Source: Rodentibacter caecimuris (GTDB lineage Bacteria > Pseudomonadota > Gammaproteobacteria > Enterobacterales > Pasteurellaceae). From it: 64,000 nt of DNA. A program made the position numbers and the translations under genes. The notes under the pieces were generated by a model. It was not told the origin of the DNA and ran no database searches. It saw only the letters and a list, made by a program, of their open reading frames with translations. Position 1 is the first letter of the stretch, and each line of letters begins with the position of its first letter. This document shows positions 1 through 8,700 of the stretch, in pieces. The DNA is taken from assembly GCF_024622045.1 (NCBI RefSeq), contig NZ_JANKBP010000004.1, one strand, 5' to 3'.

Positions 1-452
1 CGGTTCAACCACAAGAAAAGCAAGCCCCCATTATTGAAGCGTTTGGTGTGCGTGTAGAGCAAGAATTTATTTGCTTTAGCTTAAACCCGTTACCGGAAAA
101 TACTCAGCCTGCCAAAATTGAGTTGGGGGAAGTGGAAAGAAGAGCCTTTGAACAGGTGTCTTGGAAAAAATTAAGCCAAAAACTCATTGCAATGCTTCTT
201 CCTTATTTTCCTGATTTATCCGAGTCCCAAGCGCAACATTGGCTTGATGAATATAAACAAACACAATCTGCGCCGGAAAACACATCAGAGCGAGAATATT
301 GGACTTACTTAAGCGGTCGGGCGATTGCCGAAGAAAAAGGATTGGATTACTTTGAATTACTTTCACAAATTCAAGCAAAGACCGCTTACCAAACAATTAA
401 CGCAACTGAATATTTATTAAACCGACTTATTGCCTCAATAAATAACAGGTAA
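1..452 (+). CDS. C-terminal part of a DUF4123-like T6SS adaptor (VasW-like), partial at window start
   Basis: The frame is open from base 3 with no stop, so this is the 3' part of a longer gene; the GTG at 48 is probably internal. About 149 codons are visible: acidic, helical and rich in Trp and Gln, with no membrane segment. It ends four bases before the VasX-like effector gene. In Vibrio cholerae the order vgrG, vasW (DUF4123), vasX, immunity gene is established, and DUF4123 proteins load effectors onto VgrG. The assignment therefore rests mainly on position plus a general resemblance to the tails of DUF4123 proteins; no diagnostic motif is visible in this fragment. A different accessory gene of the same module is possible. 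Confidence 0.5.
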   Translation, partial: VQPQEKQAPIIEAFGVRVEQEFICFSLNPLPENTQPAKIELGEVERRAFEQVSWKKLSQKLIAMLLPYFPDLSESQAQHWLDEYKQTQSAPENTSEREYWTYLSGRAIAEEKGLDYFELLSQIQAKTAYQTINATEYLLNRLIASINNR

Positions 453-456
453 AGCT

Positions 457-3393
457 ATGACAAAAAACACTGAAAAATCAAATCAACAAAGAAAACCACT
501 TGAAGGCTTGATTCAGGAAAGTAAAAATTTATCTATCTCAAACAATAAATGTGAACAACCTTTTATCCCAATTTATCCCGTTCGTTATGCTTTAAGTGGA
601 TTTTATTTAAACTCCATACGTGAAAGATTAAACGATAATGCAATTTTGCCATATTCCAAAATTGCTGATATATCAGTACCTAACGAAATGAAAAGAGGAA
701 GTATCCATCAGCTCCAGCAATTACGTCAAGGGTATATTTATATCTACTCCCCAACGACACATAGAGCCGTTGCGACCGATAAAAATAATAAATGGCTTGT
801 CTTTCGTTATGTAACCCATGCAGATGATGTAAATAGCAATAACTTCATCACTGAAGAAGATAAAAATCTTAAAACAACTAATTTTAAATTTGTACTCTAT
901 CAATGGGGGGATGAAGGGGCTAACGGTAAATGGGAACAAAGAGCAGTTGAAGGTTTACCTTTAACAACAGACACATTATTTGTCGATAAGACCCAGCAAT
1001 GGGTTCAAATGGCATACAGTGAATATCCTTGGTCAGCCGAGATATTTGAGCATCTAGAAAAAGATGAACAAGCCCGCGCTGCTATTATGGCAAAAATAGA
1101 TGTTCAGTCAAAAAAGCTCACGAAAAATAGTGCGCCTTTTGAAATGCTATGGGAACTGGCTATTGAATTCTCCAAAGAGCAAAAAAGCATTGAGCTGAAT
1201 AAGGATACTTTTACCCGTATTAAAAAAGCCTTTAAAGCGCCAACACTATGCGGGGAACAAGATAAAGGTCTAATTGTTGCCTTAGAAGATACTATTGGTG
1301 AAATGCGTGAATTACAAAACCTTTTAACTCAATTTATCGATAAAAAAGCAACTTATCACGAAGAATACGCTTATCCTCTAACCATTGGTCATATCATTGA
1401 TCCTAAAGTGATCTATGATGTCCAAGGAAAGGAATGTCCATTCAAAAATGAACAACTAATCATTAATCAAAATGGTGTAAAAAAAGCACTATCAAATGAT
1501 TTTGGAAAATACACGAAATTAGTTGCAGATAGTTATAGTCGATTCGATGTTCCAGCAAAAGCGCTTACAGAACAACTTATCCAATTAAAACGGCGTAAAC
1601 CGTTACGTGTTTTATTAACCGAGTTTATGCCTACGTTACTTAAAGAAATATCCAAAAAAGAATCGATAAATACAACCGGACTCGATCGCACAGCTTTTGT
1701 GTATTGTCGCCTTCTTGCTGATATTTGCATTGGCTTGGAAAGTACACAGGAAGGTCAAAAGGAACTGGAAACATTATTTACCGCTCCCGATTCCTCAAAA
1801 GGTGCTATCGGGGGAGAACAATACCGCAAATCTATTAAAGAGGCATTTGATGCGATATTTTCCTCAATGGAAACGATTGCAGACATTTCACATAGGATAG
1901 CTAATTTAAAACGGTTGTTCTCTTCAGTGGACAGTACCCTAACTTTTGTGGGAAATACGATTATAAAAATATGGTCAACCAATAAAGATTGTGTGATTGA
2001 TTACAAAAAGATCTTATCGGTTTACGGCTTTCTGACCATGCATGGTAATCCTGAGGCTATGTTTATGGGGTTACATAAAAATCTAATAGAACACTTAGAT
2101 ACACAAGCAAAAACGGATAATGCAACAAGAAAAGAACGTCAAAAGGCGCTTTCAAAAATAAAAGCGAAACTAAGAGAAGAAAAAAGAAGCTGGATCGCCG
2201 ATTTTGAATCCTATTCCAATCAAGCAGAAAAACTACAAAATTCAAAACGCTTTATCGGTATGCTCGCCGTCTTCAATGGAATAAAATCCCTTGAAGGTTA
2301 CGATCCGATCAATAAAAAACTCAATAAAACCAAACTAGGGAAATGGTCACAACAAGAATGGCTGCAACGTACCTCATCTATTCTTGATATCTCTATCAGT
2401 ACAGCGGATATTGCTTATGGCTTAGGAATTATCCGTAATCCCGGCGCGACAGTTCCTCTGGCAAAAGCTCCTCAGCTTCCCGGTGGTACTCTAAAAGCCA
2501 TCGGCACAAATATCCGTGCTTATGCTTTTTTAGGTGGCGGTATTATTGTGGGGGTCATTGCGGTTATTATCGCAATGGGGGATCTTGCCGAAGCCATTGA
2601 TAGTGGCGATAAAGCCTCTATTATCGGTAGTTCCTTAGTATTAACCGGCTCTATTGTTGGCGTAACGGCAAGTGCAATAGGTACAATGGGCGGTTTTTCA
2701 GGCATGCTTGCGTTAGGTATCGCGGGTGCAATTGCCCTTGTCTTAATAGTCATTGGCAGCGTGATTTTTACTTATTGGGGAAAATCAAAACTTGCCCTTT
2801 GGGTTGAACGAGGATTTTGGGGGAATGGAGATAAATATTACTACTGGGCAAATGAGAAAAGAGCCGAACACATCAGTGAGCAAATTGAAGATGCAAAAAT
2901 TCTTTCAAATCAAAATTTGATTAAACAACTATATTCACAAGTAACCGATAATTCAATATTTTCATATACAGATAATATAGCGACTAAATCATCTAAATTG
3001 TCTCAATATATAAAAATAAAATACGGTTTTGATGAAGAACTCTATGATTATTTTATTCAACATGGAATGCAAATTAGTCATACTAACGATATTATCACAA
3101 TAACCTATGCGGAATTTACCAAATCACATCCAAATTCAAACAATCTCAAGATATATTGTCATGAATTTCCTGGGAAAGGCATATATATTACTGATTTTAA
3201 TTATTCAGGAATTAGCATCAACTTCTCGTTATCTGCTAATGGAATTACTTCATCTTCTTTTACTGCTTATGTAACATTTACAGACAAAGAAGGAGATAAT
3301 GTAAACAAACTTTATCAAAGTGATGGCTTTAAAAAATTTATGAGCCAGCAAAATACACGAGCTTTACAAAAATTAGAAGCGCTAGGGGAATAG
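457..3393 (+). CDS. VasX-like T6SS pore-forming effector
   Basis: 978 aa. Near residues 35-110 there is a segment with PIYPVRYALSG followed by LRQGYIYIYSPTTHRAV, the signature of the VasX N-terminal domain in T6SS effectors. The middle is a long helical region, with Lys/Glu-rich coiled-coil-like stretches around 540-600. Residues about 688-776 are strongly hydrophobic and Gly/Ala-rich, forming two to three membrane helices such as GGGIIVGVIAVIIAMG and LALGIAGAIALVLIVIG. A basic WGKSKLALWVERGFWG stretch and a 200-residue soluble tail follow. VasX inserts into target inner membranes and dissipates membrane potential, and this architecture suggests the same. It sits 4 bases after the adaptor-like gene and 3 bases before the membrane protein, so the three are probably one operon. 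The region is AT-rich and has no uptake signal, which suggests horizontal origin. Confidence 0.8.
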   Translation: MTKNTEKSNQQRKPLEGLIQESKNLSISNNKCEQPFIPIYPVRYALSGFYLNSIRERLNDNAILPYSKIADISVPNEMKRGSIHQLQQLRQGYIYIYSPTTHRAVATDKNNKWLVFRYVTHADDVNSNNFITEEDKNLKTTNFKFVLYQWGDEGANGKWEQRAVEGLPLTTDTLFVDKTQQWVQMAYSEYPWSAEIFEHLEKDEQARAAIMAKIDVQSKKLTKNSAPFEMLWELAIEFSKEQKSIELNKDTFTRIKKAFKAPTLCGEQDKGLIVALEDTIGEMRELQNLLTQFIDKKATYHEEYAYPLTIGHIIDPKVIYDVQGKECPFKNEQLIINQNGVKKALSNDFGKYTKLVADSYSRFDVPAKALTEQLIQLKRRKPLRVLLTEFMPTLLKEISKKESINTTGLDRTAFVYCRLLADICIGLESTQEGQKELETLFTAPDSSKGAIGGEQYRKSIKEAFDAIFSSMETIADISHRIANLKRLFSSVDSTLTFVGNTIIKIWSTNKDCVIDYKKILSVYGFLTMHGNPEAMFMGLHKNLIEHLDTQAKTDNATRKERQKALSKIKAKLREEKRSWIADFESYSNQAEKLQNSKRFIGMLAVFNGIKSLEGYDPINKKLNKTKLGKWSQQEWLQRTSSILDISISTADIAYGLGIIRNPGATVPLAKAPQLPGGTLKAIGTNIRAYAFLGGGIIVGVIAVIIAMGDLAEAIDSGDKASIIGSSLVLTGSIVGVTASAIGTMGGFSGMLALGIAGAIALVLIVIGSVIFTYWGKSKLALWVERGFWGNGDKYYYWANEKRAEHISEQIEDAKILSNQNLIKQLYSQVTDNSIFSYTDNIATKSSKLSQYIKIKYGFDEELYDYFIQHGMQISHTNDIITITYAEFTKSHPNSNNLKIYCHEFPGKGIYITDFNYSGISINFSLSANGITSSSFTAYVTFTDKEGDNVNKLYQSDGFKKFMSQQNTRALQKLEALGE

Positions 3394-3396
3394 TAA

Positions 3397-4569
3397 ATGG
3401 CTAATTTATTAAGTAAAACATTACAACAAGCACTCCGCCGTTGTTTTGTTAAAATTGATGATAATACGATTGAAATTAAGGAACGAAAGGGCATTTTCTT
3501 TAAACTGGTGTTTATTGTAATCACTGCAGCCTCAATTTATTTTGATTTTATTGATTCAAGTCACAGATATAGCGTTTTGGAAGACTTACAATTTACTTTT
3601 CAACCTGAAACTAGATTCCAAAGGGAGTGGCTATCTGCAGCTGATTTTTCAAAGCCCGGATATACTAGACATGGAAAAACAAAAGAAGAATATTTAGCAG
3701 GAATGTGGAATCGCCATAAACATGAAGTTTGGAAAGGCTACTACTATGTAGGCAAATACCTCGTACTCTTTTTTATTCTTTTCCGACCAAGTAAAAAACG
3801 GGCCCGATTCGATCGCAAACGAGGTATTATTTATACTTATATTGGCAAAAAATTTTATATTACCGAGCTCAATAAATTAATGCGCCCATTTCCCGAATAT
3901 ATTTCAGCGGTTAATGCCACCGTATTTTTTTGGGTACATCCTTATCATGATAAAGGAACAGGCACACCCTGTTTCAGAGGACCGCAGTTTGCGATTGCCG
4001 ATCGCTCTTCTTGGTTCCCCATGCTGGCTCTTACCTTATTGCCTTTTTTAAGACAAGAGTTAGTAAAATTTAATACCACGCCTTATTTGAAAAAAATACT
4101 CGTTGATTTTATGAACCCTGCAACGCCACAAGAACGGATTGATGAAATTATGAACGCAATTGAGGGTAGAAAAGGCATTTCTGAATGGCTATTCGGTTTG
4201 ATGTTTAACTGGATTGACGGCGGGTTATATTGTAAGACATTGCCGAAAAAAGCCTTTCTAGAAGAAAAAATTGCGCATTATTTCAAAGAGGAATCACCTA
4301 AAATCGAAGGATTACCTTCCTTTCACCCTGCAACCAGCTTTGATTCATTATGTGATCAAGTCAAAGGTTATGTGATTATCAGCGTAAAAGAAAACAAAAA
4401 ATTTGGTTATCAAGCCCCCTGTCCAAACTTATTTGAATATCCAAAGGTACTCTCATTACACGCCGGTCGTTTACTCGGTTATTGGGGCAATATCCAAGAT
4501 GAAAGTAATACGCCATTAGAGGTGTTACAAAAACAACGTGGAAAACCTAAACAGAAGAAAAGAAAGTAG
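3397..4569 (+). CDS. Membrane protein downstream of the VasX-like effector (probable immunity protein, DUF6708-like)
   Basis: 390 aa. Two hydrophobic stretches lie near the N terminus (about residues 30-50 and 115-132), giving an inner-membrane protein with a large soluble C-terminal part. Just after the second helix comes the basic stretch RPSKKRARFDRKRGIIYTY, and near the C terminus LLGYWGNIQDESNTPLEVLQ, before a Lys-rich tail. This pattern resembles proteins I recall as DUF6708, found beside VasX-like toxins, but the family name is from memory. In V. cholerae the gene after vasX (tsiV2) encodes a membrane immunity protein that blocks the pore. Position (3 bases after the effector, same strand) and membrane helices make immunity the best guess. 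An accessory role in secretion is the alternative. Confidence 0.55.
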   Translation: MANLLSKTLQQALRRCFVKIDDNTIEIKERKGIFFKLVFIVITAASIYFDFIDSSHRYSVLEDLQFTFQPETRFQREWLSAADFSKPGYTRHGKTKEEYLAGMWNRHKHEVWKGYYYVGKYLVLFFILFRPSKKRARFDRKRGIIYTYIGKKFYITELNKLMRPFPEYISAVNATVFFWVHPYHDKGTGTPCFRGPQFAIADRSSWFPMLALTLLPFLRQELVKFNTTPYLKKILVDFMNPATPQERIDEIMNAIEGRKGISEWLFGLMFNWIDGGLYCKTLPKKAFLEEKIAHYFKEESPKIEGLPSFHPATSFDSLCDQVKGYVIISVKENKKFGYQAPCPNLFEYPKVLSLHAGRLLGYWGNIQDESNTPLEVLQKQRGKPKQKKRK

Positions 4570-4584
4570 TTACATCCCATCTAA

Positions 4585-4593
4585 AAGTGCGGT
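4585..4593 (+). repeat. DNA uptake signal sequence (core AAGTGCGGT), representative copy
   Basis: First copy of the 9-base core in the window. Others read by eye include 5730-5738, 19491-19499, 19856-19864, 20575-20583, 21742-21750, 27020-27028, 27038-27046, 35779-35787, 39480-39488 and 56466-56474, on both strands. In naturally competent Pasteurellaceae this motif marks DNA for preferential uptake. Copies fall both inside genes and, as inverted pairs, between genes. Confidence 0.95.
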
Positions 4594-4626
4594 TAAAATT
4601 TTGAGTGTTTTGGTGAGAGTAAAAAT

Positions 4627-4645
4627 CCACCTTCATAGAAGGTGG
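4627..4645. repeat. Subterminal hairpin of the IS200/IS605-like element (tnpA-downstream end)
   Basis: Perfect 8-bp stem CCACCTTC / GAAGGTGG with a 3-base loop ATA. Its partner at 5228-5244 has the same stem and loop ACA, and both follow the bases AATC. IS200/IS605 transposases recognise such hairpins at the two ends on one strand, so this marks the end downstream of the transposase gene. Confidence 0.75.
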
Positions 4646-4655
4646 CTTTAATTTG

Positions 4656-4675
4656 CGCCCCATAGGGGCGTTTTT
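4656..4675 (+). terminator. Rho-independent terminator inside the IS end
   Basis: A 6-bp stem CGCCCC / GGGGCG with loop ATA, followed by five T residues on the plus strand. It is placed to end plus-strand transcription arriving from the T6SS genes, or to shield the insertion sequence from outside transcription, which is common in IS200 elements. Confidence 0.55.
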
Positions 4676-4701
4676 AAATTTCGATTCTGAGAATCCAAAT
4701 T

Positions 4702-5137
4702 TTATTCCGTTGAAAGACTTAATTGCTTGTCTTCAAACTCATGTTTCTCTTGATACTTCACATATCTTAGTATCATTTCTGCATTGACACCTACGGTGTC
4801 AACACAGTAACCTCTTGCCCAAAAGTGAGCCCCATAATTTATGCTTCCTCAAATAGGGAAACTTATTGAACAATCTTATCGCTGTCCTATCTTTTAAATG
4901 TCCTATTATTTCTGAAACTGATATCTTCGGCGGAATATTAACCAACAAATGAACATGATCTATTTGAACGTTTAATTCTATTATTTCTACTTTAAGCTGC
5001 TCACATAATATTCTTAGATGAACATAAACTTCCCTACCTACTTTATCTTTTAATATTCTAAAACGACATTTCGGCGTCCAAACTAAATGATATTGACAAT
5101 ACCAAATCACATGCGATGATTTCTTAAATCGACTCAT
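4702..5137 (-). pseudogene. tnpA: IS200/IS605-family TnpA transposase, frameshifted
   Basis: The open frame from 5137 to 4799 encodes 112 aa typical of TnpA (REP-associated/Y1 tyrosine transposase): start MSRFKKSSHVIWYCQYHLVW, and the HUH pair in QIDHVHLLVNIPP. After RKHK the frame goes off-register and stops. Continuing in the neighbouring frame gives YGAHFWARGYCVDTVGVNAE and then a normal tail (YVKYQEKHEF...) ending at 4702, for about 145 residues, the usual length. The break is one extra base near the run encoding HKL/HKY, around 4840-4850. A strong AAGGA ribosome site precedes the start. The downstream part holds the usual catalytic Tyr (about YVKYQ), so the truncated product should be inactive unless frameshifting occurs. 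Confidence 0.8.
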
Positions 5138-5227
5138 ATTTTTTTCCTTATATGCGTTATGGGGATAACTTCCAAAAGGATTTTCTATGAGTCGATTTAT
5201 TCAGGCAAAGCCTTTTAAGGCTATAAT

Positions 5228-5250
5228 CACCTTCACAGAAGGTGGTTTTT
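5228..5250. repeat. Subterminal hairpin of the IS200/IS605-like element (tnpA-upstream end)
   Basis: Perfect 7-bp stem CACCTTC / GAAGGTG with loop ACA, followed by G and a T run on the plus strand. It is the counterpart of the hairpin at 4627-4645. It may act both as a transposase recognition site and as a plus-strand transcription stop. Confidence 0.7.
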
Positions 5251-5262
5251 ATCTGTTGTATT

Positions 5263-5643
5263 AAGTTTTTTCAGGATAAACAAGCATCACGAAAACTGAC
5301 ATCTAAAATATTAAATAATCATTAACACTCTACAATATCAGGGATTTTATATTTAATAATAGTTTATTTTTTTATCTAATAGGATGAAATCTATCGCTAT
5401 AACAATAAATCAAAATTGGCGTATCCTTAATCTTCAAATATGTAAATGAATCTAAAAAAATAAGTAATGTAATTTCCCTATTTTTGATATTGTGGAAACG
5501 TAGAAAATAAATTAAGTAAAAAAGATTTAAGTTTAATCCAAGCAGGTAAGTTCGAAATTTTAAACAAGAGGCGACCAAATTCATTTCTTCTCAATAGTTA
5601 AATTGATTCTCTCAGTCCAAAACAAGTGTTTACATGGTGAATG
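5263..5643. other. AT-rich intergenic stretch with no recognisable gene
   Basis: Between the insertion sequence and the adhesin terminator the sequence is very AT-rich. A 70-codon open frame on the minus strand (5372-5584) has low-complexity hydrophobic content and no convincing ribosome site, so I do not call it. I see no repeat or RNA gene here. Confidence 0.5.
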
Positions 5644-5680
5644 AAAAAAGCTCAATCTTTATCTAAAAGATTGAGCTTTA
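5644..5680 (-). terminator. Rho-independent terminator of the adhesin gene
   Basis: A perfect 14-bp stem (arms 5647-5660 and 5666-5679) with a 5-base loop. Read on the minus strand it is followed by a run of six T. It lies about 30 bases past the adhesin stop codon. Confidence 0.9.
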
Positions 5681-5707
5681 TAACATCTGGCTAGCTATGA
5701 ATACTAA

Positions 5708-8700
5708 TTACCATTCATAACCAAGACCGACCGCACTTACAACATCACCACGGGTATTGGTACTACCGCTTAGTTTCAGCAATACTTTTCCGTTATCGCT
5801 GGCTTTGGTATAACCTAAGGCTACCGCATTTTCACCACGGTAGTTACTCGCTGCAACCGCAACCATTGATTTGCCATTTCCTCGAACCTGCGGTAAACCG
5901 GCAATCGCTGCAGCCCCGGCAATACCTGCTCTCAGATCTTTATCAACTTTGTTAATCTTGTTATTTAAGCTATTAACATTATTGTTAATATTATTGATAT
6001 TTCGATTAACTGCATATAACTGAGAGCCATTCACCGCATCTGTAGAGGTTGCGGAAACTTCACCAGGTGCAACATGGGTAATTTTCTTATTGCCGGCATC
6101 AATACCGTCAGCAGTCATGCTTGGGCCATTTTTCACAGAAATACCACGATTGTTTACAACGGTATTACCTGCTCTTACAGAACCATCGTTACCAAGATCA
6201 ATATCTTTTGTAAGTTGCACTTCTAAAGTACCTTTACCGTCAGCCTTAACATTGATGTTACCTTTCGCAGATTTGAAGTTTTCAGATTGCGATTTAGAAA
6301 CACCTTCACCTTTCACTGTGACTGTGCTGTTAAGTTTACGGCTGTTTACTACTTCATTATTGCCGGTGAATTTCAAGCCGTCATCAGTCGTTGCGATTTC
6401 GTGAGTTTTATTTGGATTGTCTTTTTCCACATAAACTAAACGAGTTTCGCCATCTTTACCATCAACGCCAACTTTTCCATCTTGACCTTTAATAGAAATG
6501 CCATTTTTACCATCTTTCCCATTTAAGCCGATTGAACCGTCTTTGCCGTTGATAACCACTGATGAACCGTCTTTACCGTTCACACCGATAGAGCCATCGG
6601 CACCATCTTTGCCGTTAGCACCTTTTTCACCTACAGTGACTTTATTTACCGTTAGGTCTTTCGCTAAGGCGACAACAACTTTGCCATTTTCTTCATAAGT
6701 TTTGATGTTCGCAGCATCATATTCAGTATCAGCTTTCTCGCCTTTACCGACTATTTCAAGTGTTTCACCAAGATTTTTATGAATACTCTGTCCGCTTTGA
6801 CCTTTGAAGTTCAAACCTTCTCTAACCAGTTCTTGCTTAACATTGTGTAATTGTGAACCGTTTACAGCATCCTTAGATGTTGAACTAATCTCACCATCAG
6901 CAACATTTACAACTTTATTACCACCGTTATCTAAACCTTTATTGGTTAATACCACATTGGTTTTACCATTGTCAGAGGCTCTGATTGTGATACCACTATC
7001 ATTCATCGTTGTGTTGCCTGTGGTTACAGAAGTGAAATCAACATTATCTTTAGTTTTCACAGTATATGTCGTGCTTCCATCGGCATTTTTAGTCGGTATC
7101 ACATCAATATTTTTACCGGGATTAACCGTTGTTGTTGCTTGAGCAATACCGTCTTTTAACTGTTTTACATTAACTGCATCAGTATCGTCTTCACCTGCTT
7201 TCACGTTAGTAATCTTGTTATCATCAACACTTAAGTTTCCACCGGAAATCGTTGTTCCACCTGCTTTAAACTCAATTTTTTGACCATCTTTATTTGAGAT
7301 AGAATCAACATTTTTCAAATCTTTAGCAAGTTGAACCTCTAGAGTACCTTTACCATCAGCTTTAACATTGATATTACCTTTTGCCGATTTAAAGTTTTCA
7401 GATGTATCTTTATCAATACCTTCACCTTTAATAGTTACAACAGAATTTAATTTGTGGCTATTAACAACCTCATTATTACCAGTAAATCTCAAGCCGTCGT
7501 TAAGTGTTGCTACTTCTTCTGTTTCACCATTTGGTTTTTTATAAACGATACGGGTTTTAGTTTTACTATCTTTACCGTCATTACCATCAAGCCCAGCCTG
7601 ACCTTGAACAACTGTAATTACCCCACTCGAACCATCTTTACCGTTAATACCAATAGTGCCGTCTTTTCCATTCAATGTTATCGCATCTTTACCATCAGCG
7701 TCTTTTAAGCCAATAGAACCATCTTTACCATTGATAGAAACGCCATCCTGACCATTTTCACCTTTAACCGTAATAGCGCCCGATTCTTGATTATTACCAA
7801 TGGTGACATCTTTATTTAAGCCGACTTGTAACTTAGCTTTGCCATTTTCATTGACCACTTTAGTGGTTACACTTACATCACCTTTTACGGTTACCGTTTC
7901 ACCAAGTTTTGCCTTAGCGTCATTACCATTTTCATCCGTTAAACCAAATCCGCCACCTTTTGATGGATCCGTAATATTATTAATCGATTCTTTTAAGTCA
8001 CCGACATTAACCGCATTATTTAACGTATCGCCCTTAGCATCCGTTAAAGATACCTTGTTACCATTAGCATCCCTCAAACCACTATCAACATTAACAATTT
8101 GGTTTCCGCCATTGTTCAAGCCTTTATCCGTCACGCTAACGGTTTTATTTACAGGAGCATCTTTAGGTGTAATGGTTAAACCATTGCCATTGATAACGGA
8201 TTTACTACTTGTTATTTCATCAATGAATTGCGCGCTTGTTAAATCTTGTAGCACTTTAGCCATTTTAAGAATTAACTTATCGCTTTCATTATCAACACGT
8301 AAGTTTTTATCGGTAACATCAGCATTTGCATTTAATTTCCCTAAAATTTCTAACTCTTCATTGAGTTTTTTAGCTATAGCGTCGCCTTTATCACCTTTAA
8401 ATTTTAAGCCATCGTTAAGTGTTGCTACTTCTTCGATGATGGTTTTATTCGGGTCTTTCGGATCTTTGGTTTCATAAACAATACGGGTTTTGTTTTCACC
8501 GGCTTTTCCGTCAACACCGGTTTTTCCATCGGCACCTTTAATGGTTAACGCATTCGCTCCATCTTTACCATTTAAGCCGATTGAACCGTCTTTACCATTA
8601 ATAACCACGGCAGAACCGTCTTTACCGTTCACACCGATACTACCGTCAACTCCATCTTTACCATTAGCACCTTTTTCACCCACAGTGACGTTGTTTGCGG

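Larger units (their letters stand above)
4610..5262 (-). mobile_element. IS200/IS605-like insertion sequence (approximate limits)
   Basis: About 650 bases containing only the broken tnpA and bounded by the matching hairpins at 4627-4645 and 5228-5244, without classical inverted-repeat ends. This is the layout of IS200. Exact ends cannot be set from one copy, because these elements make no target duplication and cut next to short 5' guide sequences. It lies between the T6SS effector module and the giant adhesin gene. Confidence 0.7.

Noticed and set aside
5372..5584. 70-codon minus-strand frame
   Set aside because: AT-rich, low-complexity hydrophobic sequence without a ribosome site or recognisable similarity.
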